Shown piece by piece: positions 1 to 8,471 of a stretch of DNA of 40,373 nt; the first letter of the stretch is position 1; every line of letters begins with the position of its first letter. The stretch spans positions 1 to 40,373 of the forward strand of contig CAZWPO010000023.1 in assembly GCA_964635975.1 (NCBI GenBank). Direction: 5' to 3'. Source of the DNA: UBA5314 sp964635975. GTDB taxonomy: Bacteria; Bacillota; Syntrophomonadia; Syntrophomonadales; Syntrophomonadaceae. Made by a program: the position numbers and the translations under genes. Under the pieces are notes generated by a model. That model did not search any database and was not told where the DNA came from. It saw nothing but the letters and a program-made list of their open reading frames with translations.

Positions 1-26
1 AGTTCAGACGTGTGCTCTTCCGATCT
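1..26. other. Illumina adapter remnant at contig edge
   Basis: The first 26 bases begin AGTTCAGACGTGTGC and end CTCTTCCGATCT, the 3' part of the standard Illumina TruSeq read-2 adapter. This is library construction sequence, not genome. It shows the window starts at a contig end and that the bases just inside it deserve caution. Confidence 0.96.
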
Positions 27-92
27 TCACATCGAGATGTGAACGCCGTACCCGTCCCCTTGTTCGCTTTCGTCCCCTTGTTCGCTTCGTGC
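27..92. repeat. Short palindrome and REP-like direct repeat next to adapter
   Basis: Bases 27-42 form a perfect palindrome, TCACATC-GA-GATGTGA. Bases 53-69 and 71-87 are a 17-bp direct repeat (CGTCCCCTTGTTCGCTT) with one base between copies. Its core CGTCCCCTTGTT is shared with the REP palindromes around the transposase at 17.9-18.8 kb. This is probably a degenerate copy of the same dispersed repeat, and the contig probably broke here. Because it adjoins adapter, part of it could be chimeric. Confidence 0.55.
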
Positions 93-752
93 TCAATCGA
101 TCTGGCGGTTTACGATTACTGATTCTATTTCATAACCACGGGATTGCAGATCATTGACAACCGGATCATAGTCCAACTCTTCGATTCTTAATATAACTTT
201 ATATTTTTCTATAGCTGAATCATAGTAAACTACAACATTTATTATGTTGATACCGCGTGCTGCCATGAGACCGGTTATTTCAGCCAAACTGCCCGGGCCC
301 TCGGGAATAAGGGTATCGATGCGGGTATGGGGCCGTTTCACTCCCAAAATATCGACCAGGGATCGGAAGAGATCGGTTTCTGTTATTATTCCGACAAGAA
401 GATTTCCCTCCAGCACAGGCAAACTGCTGATCTGGTGCTGGAGCATTAACTTGGCAGCCGTTTCAATATAGTTGTCTGGGCCAATAGTTATCAGCTTTTG
501 GGCGTGAGGAAAAACATCCTTGACTTTGGTCTTCGCCAGCAGGTAGTTCAACTCAAATATACTCAGGCTGGTAGCATCTGATGGAGAGGCTTTATTTAAA
601 TCATTTATAGTTATGATGCCTATTAACTGGTCCTTATTAAGAACCGGAAGACGCCTGATATTCTTTTCTCTCATAATTCGAAAGGCTTCGCTGACACTGG
701 CGTCAAGGGAAATCGTCACCACGTTTTTCGACATACGTTCTTTTACTTTCAT
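93..752 (-). CDS. CBS-CBS-ACT domain protein (AcuB-like)
   Basis: A 219-aa soluble protein with two CBS domains (about residues 5-60 and 78-135) and a C-terminal ACT domain (about 140-215, starting near the RIDTLIPEGPGSLAEI stretch). CBS pairs usually bind adenosyl nucleotides and ACT domains bind amino acids, so it is probably a sensor or regulator rather than an enzyme; the AcuB name comes from the domain layout only. ATG at 752 is chosen because GAGGTG lies 7 bases upstream; a TTG six bases earlier is too close to that site. It lies 27 bp downstream of livF on the same strand, so the two are probably co-transcribed, which suggests amino-acid sensing tied to the transporter (inference). Confidence 0.85.
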   Translation of the reverse strand: MKVKERMSKNVVTISLDASVSEAFRIMREKNIRRLPVLNKDQLIGIITINDLNKASPSDATSLSIFELNYLLAKTKVKDVFPHAQKLITIGPDNYIETAAKLMLQHQISSLPVLEGNLLVGIITETDLFRSLVDILGVKRPHTRIDTLIPEGPGSLAEITGLMAARGINIINVVVYYDSAIEKYKVILRIEELDYDPVVNDLQSRGYEIESVIVNRQID

Positions 753-779
753 TTCCAATCACCTCATCAGCTTAATATT

Positions 780-1484
780 TTAACCTCCCAGGTAGGCTTT
801 TTTAACGTCGTCGCTGTTTATCAACTGGTCGGGAAGGCCAGTTAGAACTATTTTGCCGGTCTCCATGACATAGGCCTGGTGAGCGATGGAGAGCGCCAGG
901 CGTGCATTTTGCTCGACTAAAAGGATGGTCGTACCCTGGCTGTTTATTTCTTGTATGATGTCGAAAATATCTTTTACAAGCAGAGGCGCCAGACCCATTG
1001 ACGGTTCATCCATCAGGAGCAGCTCGGGTTTGGACATCAGGGCTCTCCCTATGGCCAGCATCTGCTGTTCACCGCCGCTCAATGTGCCAGCCATCTGGTG
1101 TTTTCTCTCCTGCAACCGGGGTAAACGGGCAAATATGTTTTCTATATCATTTGCGACAGCTTTTTTATCTTTGCGGATATAGGCCCCCATTTCTAGATTC
1201 TCCAATACGCTAAGTTCAGGAAAAACTCGCCTGCCTTCTGGAACATGTGATATGCCGAAGCTGACAATTTGATCCGGACGTTTTTTACTTATATCCGTGC
1301 CTTTAAATAATATGGATCCTTTTCGGGGCCTGAGAAGTCCGGATATAGTTTTCAGGGTGGTGGATTTGCCAGCACCATTGGCTCCTATTATGGTTGCGAT
1401 CGTGCCCTTTTCAACCTTCATAGATACATCCTGTAGGGCTTGAATAGCACCGTAAAATACGTCGATATTGTTTATTTCGAGCAA
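780..1484 (-). CDS. livF: Branched-chain amino acid ABC transporter ATPase LivF
   Basis: A 234-aa cytoplasmic ATP-binding subunit of a LIV/HAAT-type uptake transporter. Walker A GANGAGKST is at residues 34-42, signature LSGGEQQ near 136, Walker B LLLMDEPS just after, and a switch His-position region LLVEQN. The EQN instead of EHD after Walker B and the short length are typical of LivF rather than LivG. The start is TTG (1484-1482), with AGGAG 8 bases upstream. It is transcribed away from livKHMG, an unusual split because livF normally follows livG. LivF and LivG (4855-5619) presumably form the heterodimeric motor for LivH/LivM. Confidence 0.93.
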   Translation of the reverse strand: MLEINNIDVFYGAIQALQDVSMKVEKGTIATIIGANGAGKSTTLKTISGLLRPRKGSILFKGTDISKKRPDQIVSFGISHVPEGRRVFPELSVLENLEMGAYIRKDKKAVANDIENIFARLPRLQERKHQMAGTLSGGEQQMLAIGRALMSKPELLLMDEPSMGLAPLLVKDIFDIIQEINSQGTTILLVEQNARLALSIAHQAYVMETGKIVLTGLPDQLINSDDVKKAYLGG

Positions 1485-1782
1485 TACTTGAACTCCTTCC
1501 CCAGGCGCATAGATGGATAAGACTCTCTACGAGTGCCCATTATGCTTCTAATATTCGTACCACGACGCGCAATTCCCTTCCTGGGCAAGCCGATAATTCT
1601 ATCCAGAATGGAATATGCCTTTAATTAAGAAAAATGGAGATTCCTCATGCTAATATAGAACGCTAATCAATGAAGGAATTTTGCAGTTATGTGAGAAATA
1701 CTTACGTTGATAAATATTTCTTAAAGGGGGGCAGAGAATAGCGTGAAATAAAATTTTGTAAAAAGGAGGTTTATATTCACAA
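1485..1782. promoter_or_regulatory. Divergent livF / livK intergenic region
   Basis: These 298 bases separate leftward livF from rightward livK and must hold promoters for both. I could not place a convincing -35/-10 pair on either strand: TTGATA at 1707-1712 has no good partner. The livK ribosome binding site AAGGAGGT sits about 12 bases before its ATG. The region is AT-rich between 1620 and 1760. Confidence 0.4.
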
Positions 1783-2958
1783 ATGAAAAAAATAAGGATT
1801 TTGGCAGTTATTCTGTGTTTGACTATGCTGGTAGCCCTGGTTCCCGGATGCAGTAAGAGCAAGACCGGAGGCGAGGCTAGCGACACTATAAAGATCGGCT
1901 TTTTAGGAGCCAAGACCGTGAACAATGCCAATTATGGCATACCCGGAGAAAAAGGCATGAAAATGGCTATCGATGAGCTGAATGCCAAAGGCGGCATCCT
2001 GGGTAAGAAAGTTGAAGGGATTTACGAGGACAACAAAGGTGATTCCAGAGAGATAGCCAATATAGCTACCAAGTACTGCACCGTTGATAAAGTATCTGCT
2101 ATGATCGGTGATCCTGCTACTGGACTAACCAAAGTTGCAGCAGATATTGCTCAGAAAAATCAGGTCGTGATTTTCTCGGCCGGGGCTACCGGCAACGGCG
2201 TTGTAGAAATTGGAGACTTTGTATTTCGCAACACCCTTCTGGATAAATTCGCTGCACCGTCAGTGGTGGAATGGATGATCAACACCAAGCAGTGGAAGAA
2301 CATGGCTATTATAACTACCTCAAATATCGGCTACAGCACGGCGCTTACACCGGTATTCAAAGAGGCCATACTGGCCAAAGGCGGAAATATAGTCCGTGAA
2401 GAAAGTATCAATGAGGGTGAAACCGATTTCACTGCTCAGGTGACCAATTTAAAACAAGCTCGACCAGATGTTATAGTATTTACCGGTTATTATAAAGAGG
2501 CGGCATTATTCATGCTCGAAGCTCAGAAACAAGGCCTGAACATACCCATGGTCGGCGGAGATGGCCTGTATGGAGAGGATCTGGTTAAACTCGGCGGAAG
2601 CGCTGTTGAAGAGAAAGTCATACTCTATTGCGGTTTTTCAGCTGATCAGCCCAGCCCTGAAACAGACGCTTTCATCAAGGCTTATCGCGCGAAATACAAT
2701 GAGGATCCCGATATGTTCTCGGCCCAGTATTATGATGCGGTAATGATTATAGCTCAGGCCATGGAGAAGGCCAAAAGTTCGGATCCAAAGGTTTTCAAAG
2801 CTGAGCTAGCCAAGTTGAAAGACTACCCGGGCGTGTCTGGGAAAACCTCTTTCCGAGCTGATAGAGAACCGATAAAGAGTCCAGTATTTTTAGTTACTGT
2901 AAAAGGCGGTAAATTCCCGGTTCTGTTGGAGAAAATACCAACCAGCATACCTCAATAG
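1783..2958 (+). CDS. livK: Branched-chain amino acid ABC transporter substrate-binding lipoprotein LivK-like
   Basis: A 391-aa type I periplasmic-binding-fold protein (Peripla_BP_6 family) that captures the ligand for the LivHMGF transporter. A lipoprotein signal peptide is visible: MKK, a hydrophobic stretch to residue 20, then VPGC with Cys23 as the lipidation site (Pro before Gly is slightly unusual). The mature protein starts the fold at IKIGFLGAKT and has the typical GVSGKTSF segment near the C-terminus. Ligand specificity (Leu/Ile/Val, aromatic or other amides) cannot be read from sequence. It is the first gene of the rightward unit and is followed by a stem-loop before livH, which may keep the binding protein more abundant than the membrane parts. 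Confidence 0.9.
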   Translation: MKKIRILAVILCLTMLVALVPGCSKSKTGGEASDTIKIGFLGAKTVNNANYGIPGEKGMKMAIDELNAKGGILGKKVEGIYEDNKGDSREIANIATKYCTVDKVSAMIGDPATGLTKVAADIAQKNQVVIFSAGATGNGVVEIGDFVFRNTLLDKFAAPSVVEWMINTKQWKNMAIITTSNIGYSTALTPVFKEAILAKGGNIVREESINEGETDFTAQVTNLKQARPDVIVFTGYYKEAALFMLEAQKQGLNIPMVGGDGLYGEDLVKLGGSAVEEKVILYCGFSADQPSPETDAFIKAYRAKYNEDPDMFSAQYYDAVMIIAQAMEKAKSSDPKVFKAELAKLKDYPGVSGKTSFRADREPIKSPVFLVTVKGGKFPVLLEKIPTSIPQ

Positions 2959-2967
2959 ACGCGATTT

Positions 2968-3002
2968 CCCTGGTGGCTCGGATTTCTTTCGCGCCACCAG
3001 GG
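2968..3002 (+). terminator. Intercistronic stem-loop between livK and livH
   Basis: CCCTGGTGGC (2968-2977) pairs perfectly with GCCACCAGGG (2993-3002) around a 15-base loop, 9 bases after the livK stop. No U-run follows, so it is not a canonical full terminator. A partial terminator or 3'-end stabiliser of livK mRNA is the likely role, as is common after binding-protein genes. Confidence 0.6.
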
Positions 3003-3094
3003 TCATTTGAACATTTTAGTTATCTATGAGCGCATTCTGCACAAACTGCTTATGCGTTGATGAATAATTTGAATGACAGCAGGGGAAGTGGCTT

Positions 3095-3970
3095 ATGTTT
3101 TGGCAGCAGTTGCTTAACGGCATAACCCTGGGCAGCAGTTACGCTTTAATCGCCCTGGGATATACTATGGTTTACGGAATAGTTCAATTAATAAATTTCG
3201 CACACGGGGAAATTTACATGATTGGCGCTTTTACCGGTCTCTTTCTGGTTACAACGGCAGGTTTGCCTATCGGCGCAGCTCTTTTGGGCGCGATGGTCAT
3301 ATGCATGCTGGTAGGGGTGCTGGTGGAACGTCTGGCCTACCGCCCTTTACGGGGAAAATCTTCACGCCTTTCTCCACTCATCAGTGCTCTCGGAATGTCC
3401 ATATTTTTATCGACGTTAATGGCTCTGCTGGCAGGTGTCAACACCCGCCGTTACCCGCCGGTAATCAACCTGCAATCTTATCAACTTGGTCTCATACAGG
3501 TTTCTTCGATGCAGATCGCTATGCTAGTATTATCAGGATTACTCATGATAGGGCTGCATTTCATGGTGCAGAGAACATCGATAGGCAAGGCTATGCGGGC
3601 CTGTTCTCAAGATTTAGAAGCCGCTTCTCTGATGGGTATAAATGTGAACAGGATTATATCGTATACCTTTGCCATAGGTTCAGCCCTGGCCGCTGCCGGG
3701 GGGGTCATGGTGGGGATATACTACAATGCAGTATGGCCGTACATGGGGACCCTGGCTGGACTGAAGGCCTTTTCAGCAGCCGTGCTAGGGGGGATAGGGT
3801 CTATTCCCGGGGCCATGCTGGGCGGCATAACCCTTGGAGTTATGGAAATTATGGGTGTTGCTTATATTTCATCCTCCTTTAAAGATGCGATAGCGTTTGG
3901 AATTTTGATACTTGTACTAATTGTCCGCCCGCAGGGAATTTTGGGGCGAAAACTTAGTAAAAAGGTGTAG
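3095..3970 (+). CDS. livH: Branched-chain amino acid ABC transporter permease LivH
   Basis: A 291-aa polytopic membrane protein, the LivH-type half of the permease. The family hallmark near the N-terminus is seen (ITLGSSYALIALGYTMVYGI followed by INFAHGE at about residues 37-43), as is the late GGIGSIPGAMLGG cytoplasmic loop thought to contact the ATPases. About eight hydrophobic segments are visible. The start ATG follows AGGGGAAGTG. The livM reading frame begins immediately after its stop codon. Confidence 0.93.
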   Translation: MFWQQLLNGITLGSSYALIALGYTMVYGIVQLINFAHGEIYMIGAFTGLFLVTTAGLPIGAALLGAMVICMLVGVLVERLAYRPLRGKSSRLSPLISALGMSIFLSTLMALLAGVNTRRYPPVINLQSYQLGLIQVSSMQIAMLVLSGLLMIGLHFMVQRTSIGKAMRACSQDLEAASLMGINVNRIISYTFAIGSALAAAGGVMVGIYYNAVWPYMGTLAGLKAFSAAVLGGIGSIPGAMLGGITLGVMEIMGVAYISSSFKDAIAFGILILVLIVRPQGILGRKLSKKV

Positions 3971-4858
3971 GTGATATCGTTGGACCAGCTGGTCAGCCAA
4001 TGGATAGATCCATATTATTTGCGAATTATAATACTATTGGGAATCAATGTAGTTATGGCCCTGGGTTTGAATCTTACCACGGGTGTGACCGGGCAGCTGT
4101 CTATGGGTCATGCCGGGTTCATGAGTATTGGTGCTTACACATCAGCCATTCTGACCGTTCAGTTTCAAGCTCCGTTCTGGGCTGCGCTGCTAGCCGGGGC
4201 GTTTATGGCAGCAGCCTTTGGATTTCTGATAGGATTGCCGGCACTGCGTTTGGAAGGCGATTACCTGGCCATTGTCACTATCGGTTTTGCTGAAATTGTG
4301 AGAGTTTTTTTCCTCAATTTTGGACCCGGCGGCAAAGCTGTTGGGCTTTCTGGAATTCCCAAGGAAACGGATTTCAGTCTCGTAATGCTTATAGTACTGC
4401 TGGTGGTTTTTATGATGGTGCGATTACTGAATTCGCGCTTGGGTAAGGCCTTCTATGCTGTACGCGAAAATGAAATCGCGGCGGAAGCCTGCGGCATCAA
4501 CACTACCAATTTGAAAGTTCTTTCTTTTGTTATAGGTGCTTTTCTGGGTGGATTGGGAGGAGCTCTTTACGCCCACTACATGTATTATATAAGCCCACAG
4601 GATTTTGATTTTATGCGCTCTATAGAGATTCTCAACATGGTGGTTTTAGGAGGCCTGGGCAGTATTCCGGGCACGATTTTGGGAGCTGCGATCCTAACCA
4701 TACTCCCGGAAATGCTCAGGGTAGTCGCAGAATATAGGATGTTATTTTATGGGGCATTGCTTGTACTGCTGATGATTTTCAGGCCCAATGGGCTTCTGGG
4801 AGATATTCGCCTCTATGATCTCAGGAAAAGATTTAATAAGGAAGAGGTGGATTCATGA
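3971..4858 (+). CDS. livM: Branched-chain amino acid ABC transporter permease LivM
   Basis: A 295-aa membrane permease partner of LivH. Family marks are NLTTGVTGQLSMGHAGFMSIG near the N-terminus and GGLGSIPGTILGA near the C-terminus, with about eight hydrophobic helices. The start is uncertain: GTG at 3971 directly abuts the livH stop, while TTG at 3980 has AGGTG six bases upstream and may be the better start (three residues shorter). The last codons overlap the ATG of livG (ATGA), implying translational coupling. Confidence 0.92.
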   Translation: MISLDQLVSQWIDPYYLRIIILLGINVVMALGLNLTTGVTGQLSMGHAGFMSIGAYTSAILTVQFQAPFWAALLAGAFMAAAFGFLIGLPALRLEGDYLAIVTIGFAEIVRVFFLNFGPGGKAVGLSGIPKETDFSLVMLIVLLVVFMMVRLLNSRLGKAFYAVRENEIAAEACGINTTNLKVLSFVIGAFLGGLGGALYAHYMYYISPQDFDFMRSIEILNMVVLGGLGSIPGTILGAAILTILPEMLRVVAEYRMLFYGALLVLLMIFRPNGLLGDIRLYDLRKRFNKEEVDS

Positions 4859-5619
4859 CAGCCCTAACTCTCAGCGGGATAAGTCAAGAGTTTGGTGGAC
4901 TTAGAGCCCTTGATTCCATTGATATTGAGGTAGGCGAAGAGACTATCTTTGGGATAATCGGTCCCAATGGAGCAGGCAAGACCACGCTTTTTAATTTGAT
5001 TACCGGTATTTATAAGCCTTCAGAAGGAGAGATCCACTTTAATAGGCATCGTCTCGATGGGCTGCCTGCTTACCGGGTAGCGCGCCTGGGAATAGGGAGG
5101 ACTTTCCAAAACATCCGCCTCTTTAACCGCCTTTCAGTCGAAGACAACATTAAGGTTGCCTCCAACTGGGAGAAATCAGCCGGTCTGTTCAATAGTATTC
5201 TTGGTCTGCCCACATATCGTAAGGAAATGTTGGAAATTAGAGAACGAGCAGGCGAACTTTTAAACATGATGGGTCTATATGAAAGACGTTTTGAGTATGC
5301 CGACAGTCTATCCTATGGAGAACAGCGGCGGCTGGAGATGGCCCGCGCCCTGGCAGCAGATCCGCTGCTGTTGCTGCTTGATGAACCTGCGGCGGGTATG
5401 AATAGCACGGAAAAGCTGGAGTTGATGGGTTTGATTCGGAAGATGCGTGATGAAATGCAAATCACCATACTTCTAGTGGAGCACGACATGCAGCTGGTGA
5501 TGAATACCTGCGAACGAATAGCAGTTCTTGATTATGGACGAAAAATCTCAGAAGGTACTCCGGATCTTATTAAAAACGACCCCAGGGTTATAGAGTCTTA
5601 TCTCGGAGCTCAGCAATGA
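4855..5619 (+). CDS. livG: Branched-chain amino acid ABC transporter ATPase LivG
   Basis: A 254-aa ATP-binding subunit. Walker A GPNGAGKTT is at residues 36-44, the Q-loop region GIGRTFQNIRLF is the classic LivG segment, the signature is the variant LSYGEQRR, Walker B is LLLLDEPAAGMN, and the switch is LLVEHDM. The longer insert between Q-loop and signature distinguishes it from LivF. Its ATG overlaps the livM stop and its own stop overlaps the next gene's ATG, so livM-livG-eamA are tightly coupled. Confidence 0.94.
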   Translation: MTALTLSGISQEFGGLRALDSIDIEVGEETIFGIIGPNGAGKTTLFNLITGIYKPSEGEIHFNRHRLDGLPAYRVARLGIGRTFQNIRLFNRLSVEDNIKVASNWEKSAGLFNSILGLPTYRKEMLEIRERAGELLNMMGLYERRFEYADSLSYGEQRRLEMARALAADPLLLLLDEPAAGMNSTEKLELMGLIRKMRDEMQITILLVEHDMQLVMNTCERIAVLDYGRKISEGTPDLIKNDPRVIESYLGAQQ

Positions 5620-6494
5620 AAATACTGACGGTTTACCTGGGTATTTTTTTTGCGGTTTTATGCATGTCGACGTCATCAATAATGATCCGTTTTTCCACGG
5701 CGCCTGCTATCATTATAGCTTTTTACCGACTGCTCATGACCTCTGGTCTGGCGGCAGCCTGGCAGGGTGTCGAGCTGCCTCAAAAATTGACAGCCTTGTC
5801 GCGGCGGGATTTCGTATTTATTGTTCTATCCGGAGTATTTCTGGCTCTTCACCTGGCCTTCTGGATCACATCGTTGAGTTATACCAGTATTTCCAGTTCG
5901 GTCTTGTTTACCAACCTCCAGGTTATTTTTGTGCTGGCCTTTTCAATATTTTTCTTGCGGGAGAAAATGAGCCCAATAGTAATAGCAGGCATACTTATCG
6001 CTTTACTGGGTTCGATGCTGGTTGGAGCAGGAGATCTTAGAAATGGTCGTTTTGTCGGTGATATGATGGCATTGGCCGGGGGCGCTTTTGTTGCTGTTTA
6101 CTATATAACCGGGCGTTATGTGAGAGCACGGGTAGAAACTATGGCCTATACATTTATAACCTGTGCAGTCGCAGCCCTGGTCCTGCTTGCTGCCTCACTG
6201 CTCATGGGCCTGCCATTAGGCGGCTACCGCAGCCTGGACTGGGTACTGTTTTTTTTGATGGCCCTGGGTCCTGGTATCGGGGGCCATGCAGTGTTCAACT
6301 GGGCTTTAAAGTATGTTAAGGCACCGGTGGTGTCTGTATCTGTACTGGGAGAGTCTGTGGGCGCCAGCATTTTAGGCTATTTAATTTTTAACGAAGCACT
6401 GCTCTGGTATCAGCTCAGCGGTGGGGGACTTATCCTTCTGGGAATTTATCTGGCAGTTACCAACGAAGCGAAATCAGGGAAGATTAATACTTGA
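5616..6494 (+). CDS. EamA/DMT-superfamily transporter
   Basis: A 292-aa membrane protein of about ten hydrophobic helices arranged as two EamA repeats (roughly residues 5-135 and 148-285). The repeat ends are marked by the helix VIFVLAFSIFFLREKMSP and, in the second half, by VSVLGESVGASILGYLIFNE. Members export amino acids, amines or nucleotides; the substrate here is unknown. The ATG overlaps the livG stop (ATGA), so it is translated with the importer. Exporting excess of the same amino acid class as overflow protection is a reasonable inference, unproven. Confidence 0.85.
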   Translation: MKILTVYLGIFFAVLCMSTSSIMIRFSTAPAIIIAFYRLLMTSGLAAAWQGVELPQKLTALSRRDFVFIVLSGVFLALHLAFWITSLSYTSISSSVLFTNLQVIFVLAFSIFFLREKMSPIVIAGILIALLGSMLVGAGDLRNGRFVGDMMALAGGAFVAVYYITGRYVRARVETMAYTFITCAVAALVLLAASLLMGLPLGGYRSLDWVLFFLMALGPGIGGHAVFNWALKYVKAPVVSVSVLGESVGASILGYLIFNEALLWYQLSGGGLILLGIYLAVTNEAKSGKINT

Positions 6495-6570
6495 TGACTT
6501 GCTCGTATGGATTGGAGTAGAATAAATTTATTGCCGATAGAAAAAGTAATTAGAATTGTGAGGAGTTTTA

Positions 6571-7674
6571 ATGCCCGATAATATGGAAAAGATAGCCAGG
6601 CCAGAAATTTTTAAACTCAAGCCTTACATACCCGGAAAACCGGTTGAGGAAGTACAGCGGGAAATGGGGCTTACTGATATAATAAAAATGGCTTCGAATG
6701 AAAACCCTCTGGGATCTTCGCCCCTGGCAGAGGCCGCAGTCCGCGAATCTCTTGGTATGCTGCATGTTTACCCGGACGCCAACTGCTATTACCTGCGGCA
6801 AAAGATGGCTGCAAAACTGGGTCTTGACGGGAAGTCGATAATAATCGGCAATGGTTCTGATGAAATACTGCGTTTAATTGCCGAGACGTTCATACATCCT
6901 GGAGATGAAGTGATATTTGCCCATCCCACATTTATTGAATACGAATTTACGGCTCAGGTTATGGGAGCTACCTGCGTGGAAGTGCCGTTAAAAAACCATC
7001 GCCACGACCTGCCGGCCATGCTGGATGCAGTGAATGAGCGGACCAGGATAATATATATCTGTAATCCCAACAATCCCACCGGCACAATTGTAACTCGAAA
7101 CGAAATGAGTTTATTTCTCGATTCACTGCCGGATAAGGTGTTTGTGGTAATGGATGAAGCGTATGGCGAATATAATGAAAGCGCGGACTATCCCAACAGC
7201 CTGGAATATCTTCAGGATGGGCGAAACATTATTATCCTGCGTACCTTTTCCAAAATATATGGCCTGGCGGCACTCCGCGTCGGCTATGCAATTACAGATC
7301 CGGAGCTTGCCGGCCTTATCGAGAGGGTTAGGGAGCCGTTTAATGTAAATCTTCTTGCCCAGAATGCTGCTGCCGCAGCGCTTGATGATCTCCAGCATGT
7401 GGCTGACAGCCGCGCCAATAATAATGCGGGGAAGGCATATCTTTGCCGGGAGTTGGGCGAGATGGGATTGAAGTGGGTCCCCAGTGAGGCTAATTTTCTG
7501 CTTGTAGATACTGGCCGCAATTGCCGCCTGGTTTTTGAGAGTTTATTAAAACTGGGTATCATAGTTCGCAGTGGTGATGCTTACGGCTATCCGACCCATA
7601 TCAGAGTCACAGTAGGTCTGCCCGAACATAATGAACGTTTTATCAGAGCTCTAAAAAGTGTACTGGAGGGATAA
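6571..7674 (+). CDS. hisC: Histidinol-phosphate / aromatic aminotransferase, class I/II (HisC-like)
   Basis: A 367-aa PLP-dependent fold-type I aminotransferase. Substrate-arm motif ASNENPLG is at residues 41-48, the CNPNNPTG turn at 164-171, the PLP-ring Asp in MDEAYGEY (D195), the PLP Lys in FSKIYGLAALRVGY (K228), and the C-terminal IRVTVG carrying the carboxylate-binding Arg. Length and motifs fit HisC. No other histidine genes are nearby, and HisC-like enzymes often transaminate aromatic 2-oxo acids. Given the Phe-regulated ior operon 1.8 kb downstream, an aromatic aminotransferase role is plausible (inference). The RBS GAGGAG precedes the ATG. Confidence 0.88.
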   Translation: MPDNMEKIARPEIFKLKPYIPGKPVEEVQREMGLTDIIKMASNENPLGSSPLAEAAVRESLGMLHVYPDANCYYLRQKMAAKLGLDGKSIIIGNGSDEILRLIAETFIHPGDEVIFAHPTFIEYEFTAQVMGATCVEVPLKNHRHDLPAMLDAVNERTRIIYICNPNNPTGTIVTRNEMSLFLDSLPDKVFVVMDEAYGEYNESADYPNSLEYLQDGRNIIILRTFSKIYGLAALRVGYAITDPELAGLIERVREPFNVNLLAQNAAAAALDDLQHVADSRANNNAGKAYLCRELGEMGLKWVPSEANFLLVDTGRNCRLVFESLLKLGIIVRSGDAYGYPTHIRVTVGLPEHNERFIRALKSVLEG

Positions 7675-7680
7675 GAGTCA

Positions 7681-8223
7681 TTGCTGTTGATGGAATGTCA
7701 TATCGATAATCAAGATGCAGGTATTATTATAAAGCAGGCTATGGAAGCAGTATTGCCCCCCGATCCAGGTCAGGCAGTATTTCTGTGCATTGGCTCGGAC
7801 CGGCACATATTGGATTGCTTCGGACCGTTAACCGGCAGCCTGCTCGGGGAAGGTCTTCCGGGAGCCCATGTTTATGGGAACCTTGATAAGCCGCTTCATG
7901 CTGGAAACCTGGTTAGTGAACTTGATTCCATCAATATGCGTCATGTCAAACACACCAAGTTTGCTATCGACGCTTCGGCAGGAGCCCAGGAGGAATTGGG
8001 CTTGATTAGGCTGAGAGACGAGCCGCTTCTCCCTGGCCGGGCTCTTCTGAAAAAACTGCCTCCGCTGGGGCATTATTCTCTGACGGGAGTGCTCAGTTTA
8101 AAAGGACAGGGCCGATTCAAAAATCCCCAGGATGTACGTTTAAATACGGTTTACCGGATGGCGAGATTGGTCAGTCAGGCGGTGGCGTCCTTTTATCATT
8201 CCCCTGATGCTGTTCGAGGATAG
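7681..8223 (+). CDS. yyaC: Spore protein YyaC (DUF1256 family, Gpr-like fold)
   Basis: A 180-aa protein of the YyaC/DUF1256 family, putative sporulation proteins related to the germination protease Gpr; the Bacillus relative is sporulation-associated. Visible marks are FLCIGSDRHILDCFGPLTG, the PLHAGNL strand, AIDASAG..EELGLIRL and the PLLPGRALLKKLPPLGHYSLTGVLS segment. The start is TTG at 7681, with GGAGGG about 10 bases upstream inside the hisC end; ATG at 7690 is an alternative. It sits 6 bases after hisC. Its presence indicates an endospore former. Confidence 0.8.
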   Translation: MLLMECHIDNQDAGIIIKQAMEAVLPPDPGQAVFLCIGSDRHILDCFGPLTGSLLGEGLPGAHVYGNLDKPLHAGNLVSELDSINMRHVKHTKFAIDASAGAQEELGLIRLRDEPLLPGRALLKKLPPLGHYSLTGVLSLKGQGRFKNPQDVRLNTVYRMARLVSQAVASFYHSPDAVRG

Positions 8224-8236
8224 GGGAATGATAAAA
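8191..8236. repeat. Perfect 14-bp inverted repeat across the yyaC stop codon
   Basis: TTTTATCATTCCCC (8191-8204) and GGGGAATGATAAAA (8223-8236) are exact inverted copies with an 18-base loop, the right arm beginning in the stop codon. The T-run is on the 5' side and A-run on the 3' side, opposite to a normal terminator. A canonical terminator follows immediately. Confidence 0.7.
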
Positions 8237-8253
8237 CCAGCAGGTGAGAAAAC

Positions 8254-8287
8254 AGGCCCTTGATGATTTTGGGGGCCTTTTGTTTTT
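8254..8287 (+). terminator. Rho-independent terminator after yyaC
   Basis: AGGCCC (8254-8259) pairs with GGGCCT (8273-8278), followed by TTTTGTTTTT. It ends the liv-eamA-hisC-yyaC direction of transcription. Confidence 0.75.
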
Positions 8288-8471
8288 CATCGGATAATCA
8301 GAAGCTCTAAAGGAATTAAGAGGCACTAATACTAAAGATTAACATGTGGAAATTACGATATAAGAGTCAACAGGATGTGTTTTTCTTACGTTTATCGGGA
8401 TGATAGTTGACCGGAGGGACCCGGATCTTGAACCGGTAATAAAATCCAGTTAGATAAAGGAGAGAAAAACC

